DNA of 64,000 bases, taken from contig NC_134456.1 in the NCBI RefSeq assembly GCF_047948215.1, positions 203,186,034 to 203,250,033 on the forward strand, read 5' to 3'. Of this stretch, positions 36,700 to 47,249 are shown piece by piece; position 1 is the stretch's first letter; each line of letters starts with the position of its first letter. Origin of the DNA: Lycorma delicatula. Lineage: Eukaryota > Arthropoda > Insecta > Hemiptera > Fulgoridae. The translations under genes were made by a program, and so were the position numbers. Under the pieces are notes generated by a model, which did not search any database, was not told the DNA's origin, and saw nothing but the letters and a program-made list of their open reading frames with translations.

Positions 36700-37920
36700 C
36701 GGATACTGGAATATCACGTTTTCCGGCGTGTCTAGGTCCCAACAGTAGGGGCAGAAGGGGTTTTCAGCTCTTCTTCGTCCACGCAGGTATGAACGAAAGA
36801 CCCCATTGCCGGTCAGGAATTGTGTCAACCAGAATCCCAGTTCGCCAAACTTTCTCCCGGCCCACGGCTCAATGTGCGTGATCAGACGATGCGTCCACCT
36901 CCCTTTCGTGGACGCATCCCACCTAGCTTGCCAATCCCTGTAGGTACTTGCGTTGGCATCTTGCGTTGGTACCGGCGTTGGTGTCCTTAGACACACCCTG
37001 ATAAACATGCGCACGAGCTGCCGCCAGCTGTTGAAGTGGCGGCATCCCAGTCACCACCAGCACCGACTCAGTCGAGACCGAGGCTTATGCCGATGCCACC
37101 TTAAGAGCCATAAGGCGCTGTACTCCCTCCAAAAGTCTTCTCTTAGCCCTACCGTTATGGCTGTCTTCCACACTAGAACATCATAGAGGAGGATCGTGGT
37201 CGACACATGCACGTACAGCCTCCTCTTCGACGTACGGGGCCCTCCAACGTTCAATAGTTACTTAACCAAGTTTTTGACAGTCTGACCAGCTTTCTCACTC
37301 CCGCTCGGTCCAGTCGCCGCCTTTCCACCATTGGGACAGAGCTTTATCGCAGGACAGATAGAGTCCCACCCCGGCCATCTACTCACCGACCGTCGCGATA
37401 GCGGCATTCGCGGCACGTGTCATCTTCGCTTCGGTCTTTGCCACCACCACAGCTAAATCATCAGCGTAGGCAATAGGGGTGACACCCTGCGGGTATCGTA
37501 TCTGGAGGATCCCATTATACATGATATTCCATAGATGGGAACTCAAAACGGAGCCCTAGGGCACCCCCACATGTGGATCGGAACCAGAGGTCAGCGTCAC
37601 CAAGCTTGTACACCGGCTTCCTATCATTAAGATAGCCTTCCAACATCCTCCTAAGATAGCCGCTCACACCATCCCCTCAGCGCTCAGAAGACGGAGTCCC
37701 ACTTGAGGAAGTTAAAGGCATTTCGGACGTTGAGAAGTATCACCACTGCCACTGGAATCCTGCGTGTTCTTCAAGTTCCCGCTGCTGCTGCATTTACAAT
37801 CTTCATTACTGCGTCGAGTGCATCGACCGTCGACCTCCCTGGTCGGAAGCCATACTGCCTCACGGGCAGCCCTCCGTTCACCGTAGTCTCCTCGAGTCTC
37901 CTTTCGTATCACTCTCAATT
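36700..37920 (-). pseudogene. Reverse transcriptase C-terminal part of R1-like ORF2
   Basis: The protein copied element RNA at a nicked target. In minus-strand order: 'YGFRPGRSTVDALDAV' (RT block 2) at about 37810-37857; 'VVILLNVRNAFNFLKWDSV' near 37690-37750, where the first catalytic Asp of the D-x-x-x-AF block reads Asn; the YADD active site ('PIAYADDLAVVVAKTEA') with YADD at 37457-37468; then a thumb region. A downstream zinc-finger-like segment, 'FCPYCWDLDTPENVIF', lies near 36708-36760. The usual His of the CCHC pattern (TPEHVIF) is Asn, and the last Cys is Tyr. Just before it, 'GELGFWLTQFLTGNGVFRSY' is characteristic of the clade. Frameshifts and stops make it inactive. Many short frames on both strands here are shadows. 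Confidence 0.85.
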
Positions 37921-38344
37921 ATTTTTGTTATCGTAGCGATAAATTTTGTGTGCTGTTGAAAAGGGACATTAGGGTATGCTGATTTCATCTTAAATAAGAT
38001 AAGACTATATTGTGAATTTGATTAGAAAGCGGAAGTTATTTCTAAGAAATAAAATAAATTTGTATAGCTGTGAATATGTTTTTCCAGATTAACAGGCTTC
38101 CAAATACGGGGAAGAAACAGATCTTTCTACTGGTATTTTCGTTTTTTCTTTTTTTCAGTCATATTTAAAATAAATTTAGTTAAATTAGTGATAATTTAAT
38201 CAATAATATTTTGTACATGACTTCCATCCGAAAGAAATGCTTAATAAAACAAAAAGTACAAACCAAACATTATTTATTACCGGTTTATTTATTAAATGAA
38301 TGATTAAGTGTGTAAATAAAATTACGTGAACTACAATTAAAAAT

Positions 38345-38530
38345 AATTTTTTAGTACGCGCAACATTCAACATTCAGCATCCGGTCGTAGTCGAGAGATA
38401 AACCGGACCCGGTATATAAGATACAAAAAAGAAAGAAAAAAAAACAAAGAAAGAACGAGATTATAGAAGCTAGGAGCAGTAACAGACGAGACACGCTGCA
38501 TTCAGGTACGCGAGACAGCGACCTTCATGA
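38345..38530 (+). promoter_or_regulatory. Promoter-like patch with TATA box and possible first-exon donor
   Basis: 'cccggtatataagatac' carries a TATA-type box at about 38411-38418 after a CG-containing stretch. A purine-rich tract and 'gctaggagcagtaacagacg' follow, then 'GCATTCAG|GTACGCG', which fits a splice donor about 90 bases downstream. No long ORF accompanies it, so it would be a non-coding first exon. Purely pattern-based; it may be chance or part of a mobile element. Confidence 0.2.
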
Positions 38531-39384
38531 TGAGCGCACTGTATTCTCCTTGAACCCACCCGTCGAAGCTTGCTTAGGCCGTCAGTTTAATCTCGCAAGC
38601 ATAAATCAAAGACATTAATAGGTGCATAATAGCTACAACAAGCAAACCACACCGTGTCAAAAGAAGAGATTCTACAAAATAACTGAAGAAATGGAAACAC
38701 GTTTCTTGTCTTTAAATAGAATTTTTATCATTCAGACCGTGTTTTTCTCGTGAGCAAAAATAAAACAGGACAAATGATGAAATATAAAAAGTAGGCAATT
38801 GTTTTTTTTTTTAACGTTTTATTTTTTTTACAGCCGAGTTGTACTCATATAACGGATTTAAAGCAAAAATTCCGAATACATCCTTTTTTAACAAACTGCA
38901 ATGAAGGATTCCGTCAAATAATCGATTAATTAAATGTTTTGAAAAGAATTGTGAATCGTGTTGCAATTTCATTTTCTAAAACGTAAAATATTTAGTTTTC
39001 TAAAACTATTTCACAAGTATTAATTAAAAAGTAACAAATGAAACAAACAAAAAATTTTAAGAAATTTTTAGAAAATATAAAATTTAGAAGCAGAGTGCGG
39101 TCCACTATAATAAAAACTTCACTGGGAAGATCTTTTATGTTATTAGTTTTGCTCGATGATAAATAAGCGATACAAAAGAAATAATGATAAATTCTAAGAA
39201 AATAAGCAATTAATTTCATAATATTGAATAAAATTACGCATCGGTTCCCATATTAAGGAAAAATGAACTGAAGCAAGGTTAGTGTTAAGATACTCGTTTT
39301 CTCATTATTAACGGTACAGTTGCTACTTGTTAAAATTTATAACAATGTAGAGAAAATTGTTTTAGTAACAGAATAATAACAAAT

Positions 39385-39845
39385 AATAATAATAAAACAA
39401 TTACGACTGTGTAAACTACCCTGAAATCATAAACAATTATGAGCCTGCTATTATTTTATCACTTTTCCAATAGAAAGATACAAAGAATCTACAAAATATC
39501 TAATTTTAGTCTATACTGTCTTTACAAATCTAATATCCAACTTGCCATTCCCCTAAATGTTTATTACCATCGTTAACCAGCTTTTGACTGACTGGTCCAA
39601 AATCTAAATTAGAATAAGTTACATACCTAATTACCTAAGGCGATTTGAGTACTGAGTCGTGTTACAACAATTTTCCATAACTGGAGTTCTAATAACCGAA
39701 CGATCTCAGACTAATCGGCATGAAACAGGGAAAAACAAGGTTAATAATATTAATAAAACAATTACGAATGTGAAATATCAACTACCTTGAAATGATAAAC
39801 AATTAAGAGTCTGCTATTATTTTATCACTTTTTCCAATTGAAAGT
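39385..39845. repeat. Direct repeat, two copies of about 100 bp, 360 bp apart
   Basis: AATAAAACAATTACGA.TGTG...CTACC.TGAAAT.ATAAACAATTA.GAG.CTGCTATTATTTTATCACTTTT occurs at about 39390-39480 and again at about 39750-39840. There are few substitutions and one small insertion (AATATCAA). Looks like a local duplication followed by drift. Confidence 0.75.
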
Positions 39846-40572
39846 TGGAGATTTCAAGCTATAAAATACATATTTGCTTTATAGCAAAATTAAAAATAAA
39901 AATATGGTGTTATTGCTAAAATCAAGAGTTTTACATCCTATGTCATTATTAATAAAAGACATTCGTGAAAATGAGAAAAGTTAATTTATTCTTTGATTAG
40001 GAGGAGTACTAAAACTACTATTCATACTAAACAAATTTTAAAATATGGCAATTTGGGACTTCAGCTTTTGTGTACATAAATGGTGGAAATAATTTAGAAT
40101 CACTGAAAATATAAACAAAAAAATCCATTTAATCTTCTAAACACTAAATGTTTAAATTTAGTATTACAATAAGACAAAACTAACCGCATTAAAAAGCTAC
40201 AATCTGATAAACTAGTTATTTTATTATCGCAAAATTAGTCTCAATATTATATAAAAAAATTAGAATAGTATGTTTTAAAGTCGGGTATTAGACTATGGAG
40301 AAAAATATTGCGTTGTATTAAAATATATGATTACAGCCGTACGATAATACAGAATATGCGACAATTTAATTGATATTCCCGCCAAAATGTAAAAAATGTG
40401 AAGATTCTCAAATGAAATAAAACAAAGAAAAAAATCAGAAAACGATTCCAAGAAAATTTAATGGTTTTTTCAGCAAGTAATTTACATAAAGCATTTTTAT
40501 TCAGTTATATTGAAAGGCGTATTACAAGAATTTTACGTCGCTAAAAAAAGGACTATTATTTAGTGCGTTTTA

Positions 40573-40802
40573 AGTCATCCGTGCATCTCCACGAAAGTGA
40601 GTCTCAACTCCATAAACGGTGTAATTAGTATTTATTCCGAAACTTAAGCTCCATTGGAACGGTAAGGCAAGCCAATCCCAGGTAAGTTTCTGTAGTAGCC
40701 AACGAAAAAAGTGTGCGACTACAAAAGTTTGTTAGTTCTCCATTACACCTAAATCGACGATAAACTTACCGTTATCGTGGAAATTTTTAGGTAATTGTCG
40801 TT
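40573..40802 (+). repeat. 230 bp unit shared with the composite SINE at 60.2 kb
   Basis: Matches the reverse complement of 60196-60425 over all 230 positions with no gap. I count seven substitutions, about 97% identity. It ends exactly at the start of the SINE at 40803. Its last 14 bases (AGGTAATTGTCGTT) look like the left target duplication of that SINE, so here it appears to be ordinary 5' flank. It carries no ORF and no recognised motif. Confidence 0.92.
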
Positions 40803-41108
40803 ACCCATCGGGTTGGTCTAGTGGTTAACGCGTCTTCCCAAATCAGCTGATTTGGAAAGTCGAGAGTTACAGCGTTCAAGTCCTAGTAAAGCCAGTTATT
40901 TTTACACGGATTTGAATACGAGATCGTGGATACCGGTGTTCTTTGGTGGGGTTGGGTTTCAATTAACCACACATCTCAGGAATGGTCGAACTGAGAATGT
41001 ACAAGACTACACTTCATTTACACTCATACATATCATCCTCATTCATCCTCTGAAGAATTATCTAAACGGTAGTTACCGGAGGGCTAAACAGTAAAAAAGA
41101 AAGAAAGA
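40803..41108 (+). mobile_element. Young full-length tRNA-derived SINE (family A)
   Basis: Best-preserved copy. The head is 'acccatcgggttggtctag', the body runs through GATCGTGGATACCGGTGTTC, and the end is 'ggctaaacagtaaaaaagaa' with AAG repeats. The target duplication is imperfect: AGGTAATTGTCGTT (40789-40802) versus AGGTAATTATCCTT (41109-41122), two mismatches. The ORF at 40852-41094 is only SINE sequence. Tail-sharing with a partner LINE cannot be shown, because no LINE in the window ends this way. Confidence 0.95.
40814..40883 (+). promoter_or_regulatory. Internal Pol III promoter of the SINE (A and B boxes)
   Basis: TGGTCTAGTGG at 40814-40824 fits the A box (TRGYNNARNNGG). GTTCAAGTCC at 40874-40883 fits the B box (GWTCRANNC). 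They are about 50 bases apart, as in tRNA genes. Between them an exact 18 bp palindrome, CCAAATCAGCTGATTTGG (40838-40855), sits where the anticodon arm would be. Confidence 0.8.
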
Positions 41109-41122
41109 AGGTAATTATCCTT

Positions 41123-43770
41123 ACTGGTCGAAGCTATTTTCCATTTCTTTCTGTCTTGAGTTAATTTTTTACCTTCAACTTATTTATTGGATGCTACATC
41201 CTCGGCAAACTATTTTATAAATTTCAATTTTTGTTTTCCTCTTAAGTTTTTTACTCTTTACACATTCCTCAATTATAGAAATAACTAAACCTGGATTTCT
41301 TAATATTTGACCTTAATCGGTCAATCCAAATAATATCAATCTAATTTTGTTAAAAACTTTACAAGCCATCAATGTCCACTCCCATCCGTCTTAAAACCTC
41401 TACATTTGGAACTTTACTATCCACCTAATTTTCTAAGAATATTTTAACACAACAAATTCTTCTTTTCCTGCCTAATGTTTCCCAACTGTAAAACGCTACT
41501 ACATTCCATACAAACATTTTAATAATTTCTAATTCAACGATCTATGTTAATAAAGCTAAATTAATCATAGTTTTGCAGTCAGTCTTTGTAATCTTCCTTA
41601 TTCGTGCTCTCCTTTGTAATATTACCTTAAATTAATTTAAAAAATAAGATTTTCTAACTTCTGGAGTATTAATTCTTTTTTTAAATTTCATTCTTAATTT
41701 TAACCTCATTTCTGTCCTATTGTATAAATTTTGTTTCGGTGTTACATATTTTCAAAGTAAAGTTTCCTCTGAGCAATAAATCCAATTCATTCAATAATTT
41801 TTTCATTCCATTTTTATTTTTTGCAGAACCGAACGGACATCAGTGAACCTTAACATTTTTACGTTCTCGCCTTGGATTTTTATTCCGCTCTCAGGTTTCA
41901 ACTGTTTTTCGATACTAAATTTCTTGAATTATACAATTTTTAATCACACTACAAATTAACATACACCTTCTCGTGATTTACAAACAAGTAAGTGACTTTA
42001 TTTTTTTTAAGCCTTTCTTTTAAGATTAATTTAAGATGAAAATGGATTCCCTTGTGCTCATTTTTTTCTGAAATCAAACCGAACTTAATTTAAAACTATC
42101 TTAGTAATTTTTTTTGGTAGTTTCAAATTAACTTTCTTTTCTCGCTTTGAAAAATCTAAAGATATTGATCTTATTTCATAAATTATACGTACTGATCAGT
42201 ATAGCCTACTCAGTTATGCTGCTTTTCATTAACAAAATAATATTCTAATCGTACATCACAAATAAATATATATATATATATATATATGTATATACGAACA
42301 ATTTAAAAAATAAATCTCATTGAAATTTGATCAAATAATTGAATGACAGCTATTGTTTGTTGCAGTTGTTTGTCAGATGATTTGAAGTAATCAGCAATCG
42401 GTACTAGCTTCGTTTTCGGCATCGAATTAAATGAGTTCATCCCATTATAAATGCTACAATGTAACCAAGCACTTACCAGATTGAATTACAGTAATCATTA
42501 ATGGAATATATATATTTTTTTAAAACACATGCAATTCAATATTTTTAATATGACAAAGAACCATGAGTTTCAATCTAGTAAACAAATAAACTTACAAGGT
42601 CGTTGAAAAAACAACGGGAATCATATCACCATTTATCTACATTATTAATTCACTTGCAAGAAATAGTTACAATTTTGATGGTATGTAAACTTGAAAATTT
42701 TTGTCAATGATTCAACGACAGATATTTATTATGATACAATTTTTATATTTATTATTAGGCTCATTATGTCAAAAAATTTTGCTAAAGATCATTAGAACCA
42801 TTTCACACACGTCATAAAAAAGAATAAAATTAGACAGATTAGTTGGGCACCAATATCACTGCGTGATGAAAAGTTAAGTACTTCCATATTAAATTTAACT
42901 AAATCCTTATGTGAAATCATTTCGAATAACAAACACAAATTTACATTTTACAATAAATAATAAAAGTTTTGTTGGCACAATAAAAGATGAAACTTTAATA
43001 AAAAGAAAAAAATATTATCAATTACTCAGTGAGTCATGTTCAAGAGAGGAAATAAAAAAAACACCGCTAGAACGTCATAGAAAGGAACTAATATAAAAGG
43101 AAGTGATAATATGAAAAAAAAAACGAAAAAAAAACAATATAATAATTTGTTACTAGAGAGGAATCATAATAATGTAAACTCCGCTTACAAACAGTACTGA
43201 TTGTCATTTTTAAGTTAAATAAAATAGTTTAGATAACAAAAGAAAATCTACCATAATGTTGAACAAACGGGTAAAAAAATATCAGGTAGGTCATTATTTT
43301 AAATAAGGAAAACAATCGGTTTGATCAAAAAATATCATTCTACTCAATATTCTACACCCAAAGTACAAGTAAATGTTATCCAAAAAGCGCGGTAGCAACC
43401 TCCCCCCACGTTCTTCACAGAATACGTAGAAGACCAGCAAAAATTGAGTCCAAAATCAGCGGAGATACTTTAACAGTTTAAGATACTTTAAGATATAATC
43501 ATTATTTTATACCCCCCGTATACATGAGTTGTTGAATATCTCAATGCAACTTAGAAGTAAGTACATAAAGTATGTAAATTAATTTTGTCTAAACGAGTTA
43601 AAATAAAATAAGCTGAATTTCTACTACAATAATTAGCAAACTTACATATTATTTTTCTAAAATAATAAAATTAAAAAACTAACAATAAGAGGAGACGATT
43701 CATTACGGTCGCTACAATAACGAACAGCACGCCACTGACACGATAACATACAGGCGCAGCTACCAATCTG
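41123..43770. other. No confirmed gene; AT-rich spacer
   Basis: Includes a TA microsatellite at 42267-42295. A donor-like CTG|GTAAGT on the minus strand near 42475 has no supporting ORF. The plus-strand frame at 42911-43096 is Lys/Asn-rich and AT-driven. Nothing recognised. Confidence 0.45.
42267..42295. repeat. (TA)n microsatellite
   Basis: A run of AT/TA dinucleotides, interrupted once by GTA near its right end. Confidence 0.9.
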
Positions 43771-44527
43771 ATGGAAATATCGCCTTCTATCAAGTATCAA
43801 CAAAGGACAATTGCGTGTAAATGTGACAGTGGTAGTGGTATTTGTGGGAACCCACCGGGATGGCCTAGTGGTGAACACGTCTTCCCAAATCAGCTGATTT
43901 GGAAGTCGAGAGTTCCAGCGTTCAAGTCCTAGTAAAGGCAGTTACTTTTATACGGATTTGAATACTAGATCGAGGATACCTCTGATCTTTGGTGGTTGGG
44001 TTTCAATTAACCACACATCTCAGGAATGGTCAAACTGAGACTGTTACAAGAATACACTTCATTTACACTCATACGTATCATCCTCAAGTATTATCTGAAC
44101 GGTAAGTACCGGAGGCTAAACAGGAAAAAGAAAGTGTGGTATTTGTGGTGTAACTTTCGGAACGATGATTTCATTTTTAAACTGGTTAGTTCTTTCAAAT
44201 GTTGGAGCGGTAATTTTTACCCTAAAAAACCAGTTCGAAGTTGGCGAATCAAAAAACGAAAAGTATAAGGAAAACAATAAAACCGTCCACTGGGATTTTG
44301 GCTTAACGGTTTATATAGTTCAGACATCCGCGCACGGCACAATTAGGAAGCCATATAGGAAGCCATCATTCATAATAGAAACTCTGAATAGATTATTTAA
44401 TATTTGTGTTGATCAACACGAAACCGTTAATGCTATTTTCAAACCGGATAAACATTTCCGATCACTATCTACAGAGGGTCTCGACTTTCTCCTTTGCGCA
44501 GGATTATTTCTCTTCTACCGTTCATGA
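43771..44527 (+). pseudogene. Unidentified ORF of about 151 codons split by a SINE
   Basis: ATG at 43771 opens a frame of 25 codons plus two bases that reaches the SINE target site. After the SINE and the second copy of the 13 bp duplication, the same frame continues from 44149 without a stop to TGA at 44525-44527. Before insertion the ORF would have been about 151 codons. The first part is Cys-containing ('ACKCDSGSGICG'). The second starts with a hydrophobic stretch 'MISFLNWLVLSNVGAVIFTL' that could span a membrane, then is hydrophilic, and ends 'LDFLLCAGLFLFYRS'. I do not recognise a family. It may be chance or a fragment of another element. Today only the part after the SINE is open, from ATG 44165. 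Confidence 0.3.
43848..44135 (+). mobile_element. tRNA-derived SINE (family A) with perfect target duplication
   Basis: Head 'gaacccaccgggatggccta', palindrome CCAAATCAGCTGATTTGG, B box GTTCAAGTCC, the usual body, then 'ggaggctaaacaggaaaaag' and AAAG. The 13 bp duplication GTGGTATTTGTGG is exact at 43835-43847 and 44136-44148. It lacks the 'attcatcctctg' part of the 3' body present in other copies (CATCCTCAAGTATTATC here). Confidence 0.96.
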
Positions 44528-46787
44528 CAGGGCATTCCCTTTTCACCATTACTTTTCCTTAACCTTGAATGCTTCCTCTTCGATAGTATGCTAACGGTTT
44601 TGACCAAGTACTTATTTGATCAATCTTAGGGTTTTGAAGACATTTAAAGATACTTTGTCTTGGTATTTGTGTGGTCTAATGGGGCAGCGGATATATATCT
44701 AGTCTGGATCTAATCGGTAATTCTGTTTCTATGAAAACTCTACAAAAATCCTACTCGAGGCCGAGCTACTCGTCTGACCTCCTAATCCTTCCTAACAAGA
44801 TACATTATAGTAGAATACAAAGAAACGATTTCAGAATCGGTAGAAGTATATATATCTAGTCGATATTTATAAAATTCAACTTTGAACATTGCTTTTCAAA
44901 AAAAAAAAAATCCTTTTTTCACGTACATTACATAAAACTAAATGAAATCTGCCAGTTATCTGGTATACATCTGTTGATTACTTAAAAGTGACTGAACTGA
45001 ATTAAACGAAACCTACAAAGTGATTTATATTAAAAAGGACTGTTCAGGGGATGTTTGAGTAAAAATATAACGAAGGATCTGAACCCTCGGGGTGAAGGAA
45101 ATGTTTGTGATCAATTCGAATTGTATTTCAGCAAAAAATTGCAACGGACAAAGTGAATGAAATAAAACAAAAAAAAAAAAAGATTTGTCGGAAATACTGC
45201 TAGATTATTTTTTCTTTTAATTTAAAACATTAGGCTCTTCAACTTTTTTGTGATTTACTTAGTACGCATTTATGGAAAAGATGAGAAAATAAGTTTTTTT
45301 TTTTACAGCTAAAGACCACATCTTTTATAGCTAAAGACCACTCATTTAAACCCGTCACAATAATTTGAATCTTTTTTTTTTAATTTTGTAACCTTATAAT
45401 AATGGTTATAATTGACGTGTTAATTTACCTTGACATGTTTTTTTTATCTTTCTCATGTTAGTTTGTCCTCATCTTGTAGTATCAAACACAAATTTTAATT
45501 CCATTTTTTCAATAACAGCGTAATCTTTTTAATTATAAAAATTTCTGAGAGAAATATTACCAAGAAATAAGATCGAAAATTGGTAAAACACTGATGTGAA
45601 ACCGCCAAAATTTAACAAGAAAATAAAGAAAAGATTAAATTATCATAAAGACGATTGAGCATAATTTTGTTATATTTTTGACGTTCCTCACCGACTTAAA
45701 ATTGGAAAAGGTTCAAAAAGTAGTCAAAAAAGGGTATTGTTTTACTTTTTTGAGTAAAACGAAAAATAAAAAATAGCAATTAAATTGCATAGGTTAATAG
45801 AAAATTAACAGCAAGTTAAACAACCATCGGTTTTTTACCGATAATTATGAAGCGAGTTATTAAACTTCAAACTTATCGGATAAAACGCGACTAGTACTGC
45901 TAAAATTTGTTTGTTCTATTAAAATGCATTGGAAAATAATTTTTAATACATCAAATAAATAAACAAATAAAAATAAGTAAAATATTTTTTGTAATTTCGA
46001 ACTGTGGTAAATGAATTTGTAAAAATAGAGTATAAAAGGCTGAAGTAGAATGTTTTTAACTTCTGCTGTAAAATTTTTTCAAAATATTGACAGGTTTCCC
46101 TTCCTCCTGTATAATAAATAACAACATACAACCAACGGAATGCGGGTAGTTAAAAACTAATTATTCTGTAAACTAGTATATACTGGTTACAGTAGTACTA
46201 GGCTAGTTGATCACCACATCACTGAGTATCGGAAATAAACTGTTAAAATTTTTGTTTCTATTTTCAATTTTGTCTTTTTTCCTTCAGTAAAATTTTATAA
46301 TCATTTTATGCAGAAGAATTTTTGCAACGAATTCACGGATTGAACAACCGGTCTATGCACGGATAATTTATCAAATTAATTTATTTCGTTAAAAAAGAAA
46401 TAATTATACTTAATAATTTTGATTAATAATAAAGTAGTCGTAAATTCAAATATCGTCATAACTGTTATTAGGGTAAATTCTCACATGGCATAATCAAACA
46501 CTTGAGGTACGTGACACATTCAATAGTTAAAGATCATGTATTCTCATAAATCATAACTCAAGGATCTCCACCAAATCTAGTACCTTAGACCAATAGTACA
46601 TAGACCAATCATAAGAAAATTCAAAATTTTACTCTAAAAATATAATTTAAAGTAAAATTTGCTTTTGTAAATGGGAAAAGCGAACAAAAAATATATGTAT
46701 ACTTCCAAAAAGCTTTGCTAATTCCACTGAATTAATCAATTTTTACAAGATGAGGTTGGTCATACTGTGGAATCTATGCAAAAAAAA

Positions 46788-46823
<36 letters not shown>

Positions 46824-47220
46824 ATATATATATATATATCATTACTTACTGCATAAAATATTCTGTGAATCCGCTTAGTTTATCCATTACATAACAAAAA
46901 ATAACAGTACAAAGTAAAATTTAATTTAACAAAACGATTAAACAAACTAAATACTGAAGAAATAAACAGTTTTTTATCAGATCAACAGTCTGTTAATTTG
47001 AACCGCCTTAAAGAGATCTGTTTGAAGAAAATGATCAAAAAACAAAACTCATAAATTTTAAAAGAATTGCAAACTTAAGCCATTATGCCACTTTAGGATT
47101 GTTCGGGCTAATTAATTTCTAATAATTTTTGGGGATAGTTTTAGATATATTCTGTAATGGAAAAAAGTAAATATTGTTTTATATTAAAATTTAAAAGAAT
47201 AATTTGTTATAAATTCAAAA
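44528..47220. other. No gene seen; AT-rich spacer with microsatellite
   Basis: Short frames only. Contains the TG/TA microsatellite at 46789-46839. No repeat family recognised. Confidence 0.5.
46789..46839. repeat. Compound (TG)n-(AT)n microsatellite
   Basis: Sixteen TG units (46789-46820) followed, after AAA, by an AT run to 46839. Confidence 0.95.
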
Positions 47221-47223
47221 TTG

Positions 47224-47248
47224 CATCATCATCATCATCATCATCATA
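47224..47248. repeat. (TCA)n 3' tail of the minus-strand LINE
   Basis: Eight CAT units at the extreme 3' end of the element (ATG repeats on its own strand). Confidence 0.9.
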
Positions 47249-47249
47249 A

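Larger units (their letters stand above)
36236..37925 (-). mobile_element. 5'-truncated R1-clade-like LINE
   Basis: A GC-rich block with sharp edges. Read on the minus strand it begins abruptly inside the reverse transcriptase at about 37925 and runs through the RT C-terminus and a 3' UTR. It ends 'gcttaattggggggtctggt' and then an A/T tail near 36236. The intact 3' end and missing 5' part are typical of target-primed reverse transcription that stopped early. No clear target duplication. Its 3' UTR shares about 60 bp units with the element at 24.4-26.6 kb. Confidence 0.85.
37926..40572. other. No confirmed gene; AT-rich spacer with a GC-richer patch
   Basis: Contains the promoter-like patch at 38345-38530 and a dispersed direct repeat at 39385-39845. 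The minus-strand frame at 38992-39219 is AT-driven. The stretch 40100-40570 shows no gene. Confidence 0.45.

Noticed and set aside
36328..37936. Several plus-strand ORFs of 77-124 codons in the GC-rich block
   Set aside because: Shadows of the minus-strand R1-like reverse transcriptase, which carries YADD.
42470..42485. Minus-strand splice donor CTG|GTAAGT
   Set aside because: No open frame or acceptor pairs with it; short consensus matches are expected by chance.
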